This document shows, piece after piece, positions 43,085 to 54,822 of a stretch of DNA of 64,000 nucleotides; the first letter of the stretch is position 1, and each line of letters opens with the position of its first letter. The notes beneath the pieces were generated by a model that did no database searches, was not told the DNA's origin, and saw only the letters and a program-made list of their open reading frames with translations. This DNA is from Actinomyces marmotae. GTDB lineage: Bacteria; Actinomycetota; Actinomycetes; Actinomycetales; Actinomycetaceae. The stretch lies in NCBI RefSeq assembly GCF_013177295.1, contig NZ_CP053642.1, forward strand, positions 1,116,001-1,180,000. The letters are read 5' to 3'. A program made the translations under genes and the position numbers.

Positions 43085-44685
43085 CCAGGCATCGCCTTGA
43101 CCCCGCTCGAAGGAGGCAGCGGAGGATCGGGTGGGGGGTCGTCGCCACGGCGCTCGTCCTCTACCTCGGGGTGGGCTGGTGGCTCAGCGCCCACGACCTC
43201 ATCTTCCCCGATGCGATGAGCCGCGTCGCCAACGGCTACTACACGATGCGCAGCCGGGATCCGCACCTGGCCGCCATCGGCTTCGTGTGGAACCCGCTGC
43301 CCTCGTTGGCCGTCATCCCCCTCCTCCTGCTCACGCCGATCTGGCCGACCCTGGCCTCCAAGGCCGTGGCGGGGTGCCTCGTGTCCGTGGCCTGCGGGGC
43401 GGTGACGGCGGGACTCATGCACCGCCTACTGGCGCTTCTGGGCTCCCATGGCCCGGCGCGCATCCTGCTCACCGCCGCCTTCGCCCTCCATCCCCTGGTG
43501 TTGCTTGGCGCCACGACGGGAGCCAGCGAGGCTATGCTCCTTCTGACCTGCGCGTTCATGGCCGTGCGGCTCGCGCTGTGGTTGGGAGACCCCAAGCCCT
43601 GGCTGCTGGTCCAGGTGGGGGTGGGCGCCGGGGTCGCCTACCTCGTGCGCTACGAGGCGCTGGCGGCGGGCGCGGCCATCGCCGTGCTCGTGGCAGGAGC
43701 CTCGTGGTGGCGCTCCCGCGGGCGGAAGGGCGGTGACGGAGCCATCGGCATCGCCTGCCTCGACGTCGCGCTGGTCATCGCGCCCATCGCCGCGGCGTTC
43801 GGCCTGTGGGCGCTGGCCAGCAAAATCGTCGTCGGCTCCTGGCTGGAGACCTTCACCTCCCAGTACGGCAACTCGGCGCAGGTCGGGGCCTTCCGGGCCT
43901 CCATCGATGGCATCGTCGGGACGGGCGGCGGCGCGCAGCTGGCCTATGTCTCCGAGCAGCTGCTCCGCACGGCGCCGCTGGCGATCCCTTTGACGATCAT
44001 CGCCTTGGTCGTGGCCTGGCGGCGCCGCGAGCCGGCCCTCCTCGCCCCAGTGTTCGTCTTCGGATCGATCCTGCTGTTCCAGAACCTCGCCTTCCTGCGG
44101 GGGATGTCCTTCGGATGGATCCGCTTCCAGATCGCGGCCGTGCCCCTGGCAATACTCACCGCCGGATACCTCGTCGCGGCGGTGGGCAGCGGCGCGCGCG
44201 GGCGGCGGGCCCGGCGGACCCTCGCGGTCGGCCTCGTGGCCGCGGTGGTGCTGGTGCTCCCCCTCGCCTGGGTCACAGAGGCCGACCCCCGCTTCGGGCG
44301 TGAAGAGGTCTTGGCGCGTGAGGTCGCCGGCGGCGACCAGTACGGGATGGAGGCCGCTGTCGCCCGGGATATCAAGAGCATGGGGCTGGGCGAGGGGGCG
44401 GTCATCACTGATGTCGCCTACTCCTTCCCGATCATCCTCGCCTCCCAGGAGCCTAAGGTCTTCACGATCACGACCGACCGCGACTTCGAGGATCGCCTGG
44501 CGGATCCCGGCGGCGCCTCCGTCCTCTACGCGCTCGTCAGCGCCCCGGACAGCGCCCCCGCGGACGCGGTGGACAAGGCGTACCCGGGCATGTGGGAAAA
44601 CGGCGCCGGCGTGGCCACCCTGGCCAGGGAGTGGAAGGACGGCCGGGGCCTCACCTGGCGCCTCTACCGCTTCAACGACGCCTGA
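43081..44685 (+). CDS. GT-C-like polytopic membrane protein
   Basis: A 534-aa membrane protein with ~10 hydrophobic segments and a ~120-aa C-terminal outer domain. The first outside loop, HDLIFPDAMSRVANGYYTMRS, has the Asp expected in GT-C enzymes (PMT/ArnT type), which take sugars from polyprenyl phosphates. A second such region is LVRYEALAAG. It overlaps the GT2 gene by 4 nt, so it probably decorates or processes the GT2 product. The GT-C label is inferred from topology and the loop Asp. Confidence 0.65.
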   Translation: MTRHRLDPARRRQRRIGWGVVATALVLYLGVGWWLSAHDLIFPDAMSRVANGYYTMRSRDPHLAAIGFVWNPLPSLAVIPLLLLTPIWPTLASKAVAGCLVSVACGAVTAGLMHRLLALLGSHGPARILLTAAFALHPLVLLGATTGASEAMLLLTCAFMAVRLALWLGDPKPWLLVQVGVGAGVAYLVRYEALAAGAAIAVLVAGASWWRSRGRKGGDGAIGIACLDVALVIAPIAAAFGLWALASKIVVGSWLETFTSQYGNSAQVGAFRASIDGIVGTGGGAQLAYVSEQLLRTAPLAIPLTIIALVVAWRRREPALLAPVFVFGSILLFQNLAFLRGMSFGWIRFQIAAVPLAILTAGYLVAAVGSGARGRRARRTLAVGLVAAVVLVLPLAWVTEADPRFGREEVLAREVAGGDQYGMEAAVARDIKSMGLGEGAVITDVAYSFPIILASQEPKVFTITTDRDFEDRLADPGGASVLYALVSAPDSAPADAVDKAYPGMWENGAGVATLAREWKDGRGLTWRLYRFNDA

Positions 44686-44787
44686 GGGCCGGCGGCGCCC
44701 GCGGGCCCGCGCGGCGCCGGGATGGCCCTCGGCGCGGATCACACGACTGAGGAGCGATCGACTCGCGACCCATGGTGGCCGGGCCGC

Positions 44788-44793
44788 TAGACT
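44788..44793 (+). promoter_or_regulatory. -10 box of the terC/P-type ATPase operon
   Basis: TAGACT matches the -10 form seen throughout this window. A start near 44800 would give a ~172-nt 5' untranslated region that contains the whole riboswitch. Confidence 0.55.
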
Positions 44794-44814
44794 GCGAGGC
44801 GCAACCGCACATGT

Positions 44815-44965
44815 CGGAGGGGAGTACTCCCACCAACAGCGGCGTCGTCATCACGGCAGACCAGTGGCCCCGGGCCGCCGGCCCCCGGCGCCGCAGGCCA
44901 GTCGCCCCGCGCCGGGAGCGATGCTGGCGGGAGGAGACCTTCGGTACTCGAGTCCGTACCGGAGG
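44815..44965 (+). promoter_or_regulatory. yybP-ykoY manganese riboswitch with RBS-sequestering switch
   Basis: The conserved aptamer ends are present: GGAGG-GGAGTA (44816-44826) and GAGACCTT (44934-44941). P1 forms between CGGAGG (44815-44820) and CCTTCG (44938-44943). The same 3' strand, extended as CCTTCGGTAC (44938-44947), can instead pair over 10 bp (one G-U) with GTACCGGAGG (44956-44965), burying the SD GGAGG of terC. Ligand-stabilised P1 would free the SD, a translational ON switch. This family senses Mn2+ and commonly precedes terC/mntP and P-type ATPases. Confidence 0.85.
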
Positions 44966-44972
44966 TACCCGC

Positions 44973-46004
44973 GTGGACGTCCACTCCCTCGGATGGCTGG
45001 CGCTCGCCGCCGTCATCCTCACCATGATCACCATCGACGTCGTCGGGCACGTGCGCACCCCGCATGAGCCCACGATGAGGGAAGCCGCCTGGTGGTCACT
45101 CGCCTACATCGCCGTGGCCGTCGTCTTCGGTGGCATCGTCTGGGCCATCTGGGGCGGCCGCTACGGGGGCGAGTACTTCGCCGGCTACATCGTCGAGAAG
45201 TCCCTGAGCGCCGACAACCTCTTCGTCTTCGTCATCATGATCGCCGCCTTCCGGGTGCCCAGGAAGTACCAGCAGGAGGTGCTGCTGGCGGGCATCGTCA
45301 TCGCGCTCGTGCTGCGCCTCATCTTCATCCTCGTCGGCGCCGCCCTCATCGAGAGCTTCTCCGCGATCTTCTACGTCTTCGGGGCCTGGCTGATCTGGAC
45401 CGCGATCTCCCAGGCGCGCGAGGGCGTCGAGGACCCCGACGACCACGACGCCGACGACTACGAGCCGTCCCGCTTCGTGCGGCTCGTGGCCCGGGTGGTC
45501 CCCATGACCGACGGCTTCGTCGGCGGCAAGGTCCTCCACCGTCATGGCGGGAGGACCATGATCACCCCCATGATGCTGTGCATCATCGCCATCGGCACCG
45601 CCGACGTCGTGTTCGCCATCGACTCGATCCCCGCGATCTACTCCCTGACCGCCGAGCCCTTCCTCGTGTTCGCCGCGAACGCCTTCTCCCTGCTGGGCCT
45701 GAGGCAGCTCTATTTCCTCATCGACGGCCTCCTCGACCGCCTCGTCTTCCTGCACTACGGCCTGGCCGCCATCCTCGGCTTCATCGGCCTTAAGCTCATC
45801 AACCACGCCCTGCATGAGAACGAGCTCGGCCTCATCAACGGCGGCGAGCACTGGGAGGCCATCCCCGAGCCGTCCATCCCCATCTCGCTCGGCTTCATCG
45901 TCGTCGTCATCCTCATCACCGTTATCGCCTCCGTTATCGCCTCCAAGCGGCAGGCCCGCGAGCAGGCCGAGGCCCCCGCCGAGCGGGCGGTGGTGGGGCG
46001 ATGA
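44973..46004 (+). CDS. terC: TerC-family membrane protein (probable Mn2+ exporter)
   Basis: A 343-aa, ~9-helix protein of the TerC/Alx family, whose members export Mn2+ or help metallate secreted proteins. Signatures are WAIWGGRYGGEYFAGYIVEKSLSADNLFVFVIMI (in parts) with the metal-site Asp-Asn, VLLAGIVIALVLR, and in the second half GTADVVFAIDSIPAIYS and FAANAFSLLGLRQLYFLIDG. The GTG start at 44973 is 7 nt after GGAGG; the frame open to 44772 runs through the riboswitch and is not used. The stop overlaps the ATPase start (ATGA). Confidence 0.92.
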   Translation: MDVHSLGWLALAAVILTMITIDVVGHVRTPHEPTMREAAWWSLAYIAVAVVFGGIVWAIWGGRYGGEYFAGYIVEKSLSADNLFVFVIMIAAFRVPRKYQQEVLLAGIVIALVLRLIFILVGAALIESFSAIFYVFGAWLIWTAISQAREGVEDPDDHDADDYEPSRFVRLVARVVPMTDGFVGGKVLHRHGGRTMITPMMLCIIAIGTADVVFAIDSIPAIYSLTAEPFLVFAANAFSLLGLRQLYFLIDGLLDRLVFLHYGLAAILGFIGLKLINHALHENELGLINGGEHWEAIPEPSIPISLGFIVVVILITVIASVIASKRQAREQAEAPAERAVVGR

Positions 46005-48442
46005 GGGCCACCGCCACCGAGGGCACCAGCGGCCTGACGAGCCAGGAGGTCGCCGCCCGCGTCCGCGACGGCCTCACCAACGCCTACGAGGAGACCACCT
46101 CACGCTCCGCGCTGGACATCCTGCGCGCCAACGTCCTGACGATCTTCAACGCGATCCTCGGCGCCGCGCTCGTCCTCATCCTCCTCATCGGGCACTGGGC
46201 CGACGCCCTGTTCGGCTTCGTGCTCATCCTCAACACCTCCACCGGCACGATCGCCGAGATCCGCGCCAAGCGCGCCCTCGACCGCCTTGCCGTCCTGGAG
46301 GCGCCCCGCGCCCACGCCATCCGAGACGGCGCCGAGAGCGAGATCGACGTCGCCGATGTCGTCCTCGACGACGTGCTCCGCCTGCGCTCGGGAGAGCAGA
46401 TCCCCGCCGATGGGACCATCCTGGCCACCGACGGCCTCGAGGTCGACGAGTCCATCCTCACCGGGGAGTCCGACCCCGTCCGGCCCCAGGAGGGTGGGCG
46501 GGTCCTATCCGGCACCACCGTGACGGCCGGCGCCGCGCTCATGCGCACCACCGCCGTCGGCGCTCAGGCCTATGCCCACCGGCTCGCCCGCGAGGCCCGC
46601 CAGTTCTCCACCGTGCGCTCCGAGCTCCAGGACGGCACCAACCGGGTCCTCACCTGGATCTCCTGGGTTATCGTGCCCGTGGCGCTCCTGCTCATCTGGT
46701 CGCAGATGCGCCAGGCCGGGGGGCTGTCCGCAGCCATCGAGTCAGGCGCTTGGCGCCCCGCGATGGTCGCCGGCATCGCCGGTGTCGTCGGCATGGTCCC
46801 CCAGGGGCTCGTCCTGCTCACCAGCGTCAACTTCGCCACGGCCTCCCTCAAGCTCGCCCGCCAGAAGGTCCTCGTCCAGGAGCTTCCCGCCGTGGAGGTC
46901 CTGGCCCGGGTCGACACGCTCTGCCTGGACAAGACCGGCACGATCACCACCGGCCGCATCGCCCTGCGCGACGTCACCGCCCCCGACGGCGGGCCCGCCG
47001 ACCCGCCCGCCCTCGCCGCGCTCGACGCCCTCGCCGCCGGCGGCGACGCCAACGCCACCGCCCTGGCCCTGCGCGAAGGCCTGCCCGGCATCGAGCCCGC
47101 CCGCGTTGCCGCCCCCGTGAGCGAGGGCCTCGTGCCTTTCTCCTCCCGGCGCAAGTGGTCCGCCGTCGTGATCGACGGGATCACCTGGATCATGGGCGCT
47201 CCCGAGATCGTCCTCGGCGCTTGCCCCGACGACGCCCCGCACCGGTGTCTCGCCCTTGAGCGGGTCCGCGAGGCGGCCGCCACCGGCGCCCGCGTCGTCG
47301 CCCTGGCCCGCTCCGAGCAGCCCTGCGGCCAGAGCGGCGCTGATTACGCGCTCCCCGGCGGCCTGCGTCCGGCCGCCCTCGTCATGCTCGCCGAGCAGGT
47401 CCGCCCCGACGCCCCCGAGACCCTCGCCTACTTCCGGGCCCAGGGCGTCGATGTCAAGGTCATCAGCGGGGACAACCCGGTCACCGTCGCCGCCGTCGCG
47501 CGGGCGGCCGGCATCACCCGCTCCGACGGCGAGGGGCTCACCGTCCTCGACGCCCGTGAGCTGCCCACCACCGCTGATGACCCCGCCGACCTGGAGCGCC
47601 TCGCCGACGCCGTCGCCGACGCCCAAGTGCTCGGCCGCGTCGTCCCCGAGCAGAAGAAGGCCCTCGTCGCCGCCCTCCAGGCGCGCGGGCGCACCGTGGC
47701 CATGACCGGTGACGGCGTCAACGACGCCCTGGCCCTCAAGCGCGCCGACCTCGGCATCGCCATGGGCAATGGCGCGCCGGCCACCAAGGCCGTGGCGCGC
47801 CTCGTCCTCCTCACCGGCAGGTTCTCCGCCCTGCCCGGGGTCGTCGCCGAAGGGCGGCGCGTCATGGCCAACACCGAGCGCATCGCCTCGCTGTTCCTGT
47901 CCAAGACCGTCTACGCCTCCCTCATCGCCGTCGCCGTCGCGATTACGGCGATCCCCTACCCGTTCCTGCCTCGGCAGCTCACCATCGTCTCCTCACTGAC
48001 CATCGGCGTGCCGGCGTTCGTCCTGGCACTGGCGCCGACCAACCAGCGCTACCGCGCGGGATTCCTCGGGCGCGTGCTCACCCTGGCCGTGCCCGCGGGC
48101 GTCGTCGCGGGGGTGGGGACGCTCGCCGCGCGCACCTGGCTGCGGGCCGCGGGGCTCCCGCTTGAGCAGATCACCTCCGGCACCACCCTCGTTCTCGTCG
48201 CGGCGGGCCTGGCCCTGCTCACCCTCACCGCGCGCCCGCTCCTGGGGTGGCGGCTCGGGCTCGTGGCCCTCATGGGAGCGCTGGCGGTGCTCGGCGTCGT
48301 CATCCCGCCCGTGCGCCGCTTCTTCCTCCTGGCCTGGCCGACCAGCACGACATGGCTGATCGTCGCCGCGATGGCCGCGGCGGTCGTCGCGGGCATGGAG
48401 GCGGTCCACGTGATGCGCCGCCGCGCCCGCCCGCGGGGCTGA
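46001..48442 (+). CDS. P-type cation-transporting ATPase (CtpE-like)
   Basis: An 813-aa HAD-type ATPase with ~10 helices. Motifs are ILTGESDPVRP (actuator), TM4 MVPQGLVLLTS, phosphorylation site LCLDKTGTITTG (D310), KVISGDNPVTVAAVARAAG, and GDGVNDALALKRADLGIAMGNG. The subgroup resembles mycobacterial CtpE, reported as a Ca2+ transporter. The 4-nt overlap with terC and the Mn2+ riboswitch upstream point instead to Mn2+ (or Mn2+/Ca2+) export here; yybP-ykoY elements also precede P-type ATPases in Lactococcus. No N-terminal heavy-metal domain is present. It ends 9 bp from the convergent methyltransferase gene. Confidence 0.9.
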   Translation: MRATATEGTSGLTSQEVAARVRDGLTNAYEETTSRSALDILRANVLTIFNAILGAALVLILLIGHWADALFGFVLILNTSTGTIAEIRAKRALDRLAVLEAPRAHAIRDGAESEIDVADVVLDDVLRLRSGEQIPADGTILATDGLEVDESILTGESDPVRPQEGGRVLSGTTVTAGAALMRTTAVGAQAYAHRLAREARQFSTVRSELQDGTNRVLTWISWVIVPVALLLIWSQMRQAGGLSAAIESGAWRPAMVAGIAGVVGMVPQGLVLLTSVNFATASLKLARQKVLVQELPAVEVLARVDTLCLDKTGTITTGRIALRDVTAPDGGPADPPALAALDALAAGGDANATALALREGLPGIEPARVAAPVSEGLVPFSSRRKWSAVVIDGITWIMGAPEIVLGACPDDAPHRCLALERVREAAATGARVVALARSEQPCGQSGADYALPGGLRPAALVMLAEQVRPDAPETLAYFRAQGVDVKVISGDNPVTVAAVARAAGITRSDGEGLTVLDARELPTTADDPADLERLADAVADAQVLGRVVPEQKKALVAALQARGRTVAMTGDGVNDALALKRADLGIAMGNGAPATKAVARLVLLTGRFSALPGVVAEGRRVMANTERIASLFLSKTVYASLIAVAVAITAIPYPFLPRQLTIVSSLTIGVPAFVLALAPTNQRYRAGFLGRVLTLAVPAGVVAGVGTLAARTWLRAAGLPLEQITSGTTLVLVAAGLALLTLTARPLLGWRLGLVALMGALAVLGVVIPPVRRFFLLAWPTSTTWLIVAAMAAAVVAGMEAVHVMRRRARPRG

Positions 48443-48451
48443 GGCGCCCGA

Positions 48452-49063
48452 TCAGGCGATCGCCAGCACCCGCAGCCAGCCTCGGCGGGGGTGCAGGTCC
48501 CAGTCCACCTTGGCGAAGCCGGCCTGGGAGGCGAGTGCGGACAGTTCCTCGCCGTCGGGAACGCTCATGTCCAAGCGGTCCGCCCAGAAGCCCGCCGCTT
48601 CCCTGCTGGCGTAGTCATTGATGATGAGCAGCCTCCCGCCGGGGCGCAGGACGCGATGGACCTCCGCCAGCCCCGCGAGCTGATCGGGCCAGAAGTAGAG
48701 CGTCTCGAAGGCCGTGGCGGCGTCGAAGTAACCGCTGCGCATAGGGATCCGATCGACGGAGGCCTCCAGGACGCGAAGGCGGCCGGTCTCGGCGGCGGCG
48801 CGGTTGAGCGCCAGGGACGTCCGGACGGCGTCAGCGGAGTGGTCGATCCCCGCCACCTCCCGGCGGGTCAGACCCAGGAGCCGCTTGAGGATGGCGCCGC
48901 CGCCGCATCCGATGTCGATGACGCGCTCATCGGGCTGGACGCCGAGCCCCTCCAGGCCCCACAGGTGCAGGGGGCGATGGCCCTTGTTCATCCCGCGCAG
49001 CAGGAGCCTGCCTGTGAGCGACCTGGGCCGCGCGAACTGGGAGTCCTGGGGGGCCTTCGTCAT
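48452..49063 (-). CDS. Class I SAM-dependent methyltransferase
   Basis: A 203-aa methyltransferase. SAM-binding motifs are RVIDIGCGGGAILKRLLGL, EVAGIDHSADAV and DAATAFETLYFWPD, then EVHRVLRPGGRLLIINDY. The N-terminal part (LLLRGMNKGHRPLHLWGLEGL) resembles YpiP/UbiE-like small-molecule methyltransferases; the substrate is unknown. The start at 49063 overlaps the YciI stop codon (ATGA), so the two are translated together. The longer frame to 49090 has no support. Confidence 0.85.
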   Translation of the reverse strand: MTKAPQDSQFARPRSLTGRLLLRGMNKGHRPLHLWGLEGLGVQPDERVIDIGCGGGAILKRLLGLTRREVAGIDHSADAVRTSLALNRAAAETGRLRVLEASVDRIPMRSGYFDAATAFETLYFWPDQLAGLAEVHRVLRPGGRLLIINDYASREAAGFWADRLDMSVPDGEELSALASQAGFAKVDWDLHPRRGWLRVLAIA

Positions 49064-49344
49064 GAGATCGTCCCGATGACGGGGTTCCACTCGCGTGGCG
49101 CGCGCTCGGCGATAAGCCCGGCCTTCTGGAAGGGATCATCGTCGAGGAGGGTCAGGGCGCCGGCGGCGTCCTCGGCGCGCACGATGATGAGGGCCTTGTT
49201 CGTGCCCGTGTAGGGGCCCGCGGCGATGAGGCGGCCCTGATCGGCGAGGGCCCCGTTGAAGGCGCGGTGGCTCGGGCGGATGGCGGACAACTCCTCATCC
49301 CGGCCGGTGACGTAGGTGTACTCGACGGCGAAGATCTTGCTCAT
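49060..49344 (-). CDS. YciI-like protein
   Basis: A 94-aa alpha/beta-barrel protein of the YciI/YCII family (FAVEYTYVTGRDE, RPSHRAFNGALADQGRLIAAGPY, DDPFQKAGLIAE). The conserved His-Asp pair of the family is visible in SHRAF and DDPF. YciI proteins are small, ferredoxin-like folds with a suspected hydrolase or dehydrochlorinase role. TAGGCT (49356-49351, minus) lies 6 nt before ATG, a leaderless start. It is divergent from uvrA. Confidence 0.88.
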   Translation of the reverse strand: MSKIFAVEYTYVTGRDEELSAIRPSHRAFNGALADQGRLIAAGPYTGTNKALIIVRAEDAAGALTLLDDDPFQKAGLIAERAPREWNPVIGTIS

Positions 49345-49454
49345 GACGGCAGCCTATCGTCCCGGGGGCGCGCGCGTGAGCCATGGCACAGACCAGTCCT
49401 GACGTGGCGAGTCGAACACACGTACGACGCCGGCCTGCCCCTAGACTCGCGCCC

Positions 49455-52301
<2,847 letters not shown>

Positions 52302-52388
52302 CGCGGCGGGGGCGGGCCCCGCCCGCCGCTGGGGGGAGTCCTGGGCGGCCCACCCGCGCGCGGCGCCGCACGGACCCGCCCGGGGCGC

Positions 52389-53807
52389 TCAGTCAGCGAT
52401 GTCCCCGGGCCCCAGCGCCTCCCGGAGGGCGTCGAGCAGTTCGCGCAGCCGCTCGGGCGAGCGACTGCCCAGGCCCAGGACGATCCCCGGCCAACCACCC
52501 CTTCCCTCCACCGACCAGTACGAGCCCAGGCCCTCAACGCCGAGCCCCGCCGCCCGGGCCCTCGCCACGGCGGCGGCCTCATCGGCGCCCGGGGCTAGCG
52601 GCACGACGGCGTGCAGCCCGCCCTCCATGGGGGTGCCGGAGGGGAAGACCTCGAGGAACACCCCGCGCCGCCTCCGGTCGAGGCGGCGGGCCCTGGCCGC
52701 GTGGCGGCGCAGGCCGTCCTGGCGGAGGTAGCGGGTCATCGCGTCCTGGACGATCCCAGACACCGGGACGCAGCGCTGGGCGACATCGTCGACGAGCCCC
52801 TCGGGGACCACGGCCCAGCCGAGCCCCAGGGCGGGAGTGAGGCTGGGCGAGAACGACCCCAGCAGGGCCACGGGCCCGTCGGTCCCCGAGGCGAGCAGCG
52901 GCGCCGGCGCCTCATGGAGCTCGGCGTCGAAGTCGTCCTCGATGAGCAGCGTCCCTCTCGACGACGCCGCGGCCAGGAGCGCGTGGCGCCGCACCGCGGG
53001 CATGCGCCCACCGGTGGGGAACTGGTGGTTCGGGGTGAGGAGCGCCGCCTCGACCCCCTCCAGGGACTCGGGCAGCGCGCCGTCGGCGTCCATGGCCAGG
53101 GGTCGCGCGCGCCACCCCAGCAGCCCGGGGATGGCGCGAAGGGAGGGGTAGCCGGGGTCCTCGACGCCGATCCTCCCCGCGACGCGCAGGGCGGAGAGGA
53201 TGAGCCGCAGGCCATCACGGGCCCCCGCGGTGACGAGGATCCGGTGGGGATCGATCGTGACGCGCCTGGTCAGGCGCATGTGCTCAGCCAGGAGCTCGCG
53301 CAGTTCCTCCGATCCTCGCGGCGGATGGGGCCGAGGATCGGCCGCGGCGGCGCGCCAGGCCGCCCGCCACAGCGCTGACGTCACATCCGAGGCGTCCGGC
53401 GTGCCGGGCTTCAGCGCGGATGGGCCGGGGGCCGCGGCGGTTGACCGGGCCCTGGACGCGGTGGGCGAGGCGGGGCGGGGGAGCGCGGGGTCCACGCGCG
53501 TGCCCCCATGTGTCGCCATGAGGTAGCCCTCGCCGATGAGTTGCTCATAGGCGGCCACGACGGTGCCTCGGGAAACTCCCAGCTCGGCGGCCATCCGGCG
53601 GGAGGACGGGAGCCGATCGCCCGGCGCGAGGAGGCCGGAGGTGATCCGCTGGTGGATGTCGGCGACGATCCGCTGCGGCACTGACCTCCCCGCGGCCGGC
53701 CGCTCCCGCCCCGGCCGCCCGGGGAGCCCCGGGAGTGCCGGGAGCCCCGGGAGCGCCCCGGTGGGCTCCTCCCGCCGCGCCCGGGGCGCCTGTCGATTCG
53801 CGGTCAT
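52389..53807 (-). CDS. pdxR: MocR/GntR-type regulator PdxR, PLP lysine missing
   Basis: A 472-aa transcription regulator: a GntR winged helix (residues ~45-105: [33 protein letters not shown] in parts) joined to an aminotransferase-like domain. PdxR senses PLP and controls pdxST. PLP-pocket residues N260 ([11 protein letters not shown]) and D218 ([11 protein letters not shown]) remain, but the Schiff-base Lys of 'SK(T/S)L' is P321 ([15 protein letters not shown]) and the Tyr of 'DDYD' is F293 (IEDDFDAEL). Covalent PLP binding therefore seems impossible. TACCCT (53820-53815, minus) is 7 nt before ATG 53807, a leaderless start. It is divergent from pdxS. Confidence 0.88.
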   Translation of the reverse strand: MTANRQAPRARREEPTGALPGLPALPGLPGRPGRERPAAGRSVPQRIVADIHQRITSGLLAPGDRLPSSRRMAAELGVSRGTVVAAYEQLIGEGYLMATHGGTRVDPALPRPASPTASRARSTAAAPGPSALKPGTPDASDVTSALWRAAWRAAAADPRPHPPRGSEELRELLAEHMRLTRRVTIDPHRILVTAGARDGLRLILSALRVAGRIGVEDPGYPSLRAIPGLLGWRARPLAMDADGALPESLEGVEAALLTPNHQFPTGGRMPAVRRHALLAAASSRGTLLIEDDFDAELHEAPAPLLASGTDGPVALLGSFSPSLTPALGLGWAVVPEGLVDDVAQRCVPVSGIVQDAMTRYLRQDGLRRHAARARRLDRRRRGVFLEVFPSGTPMEGGLHAVVPLAPGADEAAAVARARAAGLGVEGLGSYWSVEGRGGWPGIVLGLGSRSPERLRELLDALREALGPGDIAD

Positions 53808-53823
53808 GACCGCAAGGGTAGCG

Positions 53824-53868
53824 GTGGTCCATGAGAATCGATCAGATGTGGACTCATCAATGGGCCAC
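53824..53868. promoter_or_regulatory. Probable PdxR operator between pdxR and pdxS
   Basis: Three related boxes lie in the divergent promoter gap: GTGGTCCAT (53824-53832), GTGGACTCAT (53848-53857, direct orientation, 24 bp on) and ATGGGCCAC (53860-53868, inverted). Two direct plus one inverted repeat is an arrangement reported for MocR-type regulators. The boxes start 4 bp upstream of the pdxR -10. Confidence 0.5.
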
Positions 53869-53889
53869 AAGAGCGGGGAGGATCACGCC

Positions 53890-54822
53890 ATGACCACCAT
53901 CACAAGCACCTCGCACCCCGCTGACCACTCAGTACCCGCCTCCACCACCGGCTCCCCACTCGTCAAGCGCGGCCTGGCCGACATGCTCAAGGGCGGCGTC
54001 ATCATGGACGTCGTCACCCCCGAGCAGGCCGTCATCGCCGAGGAGGCCGGCGCCGTGGCCGTCATGGCGCTTGAGCGCGTGCCTGCGGACATCCGCGCCC
54101 AGGGGGGAGTGGCCCGCATGTCCGACCCGGACCTCATCGCGGGCATCATAGACGCCGTCTCGATCCCGGTCATGGCCAAGGCCCGCATCGGGCACTTCGT
54201 CGAGGCCCAGGTCCTCCAGCACCTCGGCGTGGACTACATCGATGAGTCCGAGGTGCTCTCCCCGGCCGACTACGCGAACCACATCGACAAGCAGCCCTTC
54301 ACCGTCCCCTTCGTCTGCGGGGCCACCAACCTCGGGGAGGCCCTGCGCCGCATCGCCGAGGGCGCGGCCATGATCCGCTCCAAGGGCGAGGCCGGAACCG
54401 GCGACGTCTCCGAGGCCACCCGGCACATCCGCACGATCAACGCCGAGATCGCCCGCTTGCGGGGCCTGCCCGCCGACGAGCTGTACGTCGCCGCCAAGGA
54501 GCTGCGCGCCCCCTACGAGCTCGTGGCCGAGGTGGCGCGCACCGGAGCCCTCCCCGTGGTGATGTTCACCGCCGGGGGCATCGCGACCCCGGCCGACGCC
54601 GCCATGATGATGCAACTTGGCGCTGATGGCGTCTTCGTGGGCTCGGGGATCTTCAAGTCCGGGGACCCGGCCGCCCGCGCCGCCGCCATCGTGCGCGCCA
54701 CCGCCGCCTACGACGACCCCGCCATCATCGCCGAGGTCTCCCGGGGCCTGGGTGAGGCGATGGTCGGCATCAACGTGGCCGACCTCCCCGCGCCCCACCG
54801 CCTGGCGGAGCGCGGCTGGTGA
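53890..54822 (+). CDS. pdxS: Pyridoxal 5'-phosphate synthase subunit PdxS
   Basis: A 310-aa TIM barrel that makes PLP from ribose 5-phosphate, glyceraldehyde 3-phosphate and ammonia. Signatures are [57 protein letters not shown] (catalytic Lys), [22 protein letters not shown] and [19 protein letters not shown] lies 8 nt before ATG. A Ser/Thr/His-rich tail of ~18 residues precedes the family's usual start. Its GTGA overlap with pdxT couples the two subunits. Confidence 0.97.
   Translation: MTTITSTSHPADHSVPASTTGSPLVKRGLADMLKGGVIMDVVTPEQAVIAEEAGAVAVMALERVPADIRAQGGVARMSDPDLIAGIIDAVSIPVMAKARIGHFVEAQVLQHLGVDYIDESEVLSPADYANHIDKQPFTVPFVCGATNLGEALRRIAEGAAMIRSKGEAGTGDVSEATRHIRTINAEIARLRGLPADELYVAAKELRAPYELVAEVARTGALPVVMFTAGGIATPADAAMMMQLGADGVFVGSGIFKSGDPAARAAAIVRATAAYDDPAIIAEVSRGLGEAMVGINVADLPAPHRLAERGW

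Noticed and set aside
44772-44972. 67-residue N-terminal extension of TerC
   Set aside because: This stretch is the riboswitch leader; GGAGG and the family N-terminus place the start at GTG 44973.
45096-45851. 251-aa acidic minus-strand frame opposite terC
   Set aside because: Asp/Glu/Gly-rich antisense shadow of a hydrophobic membrane protein gene.
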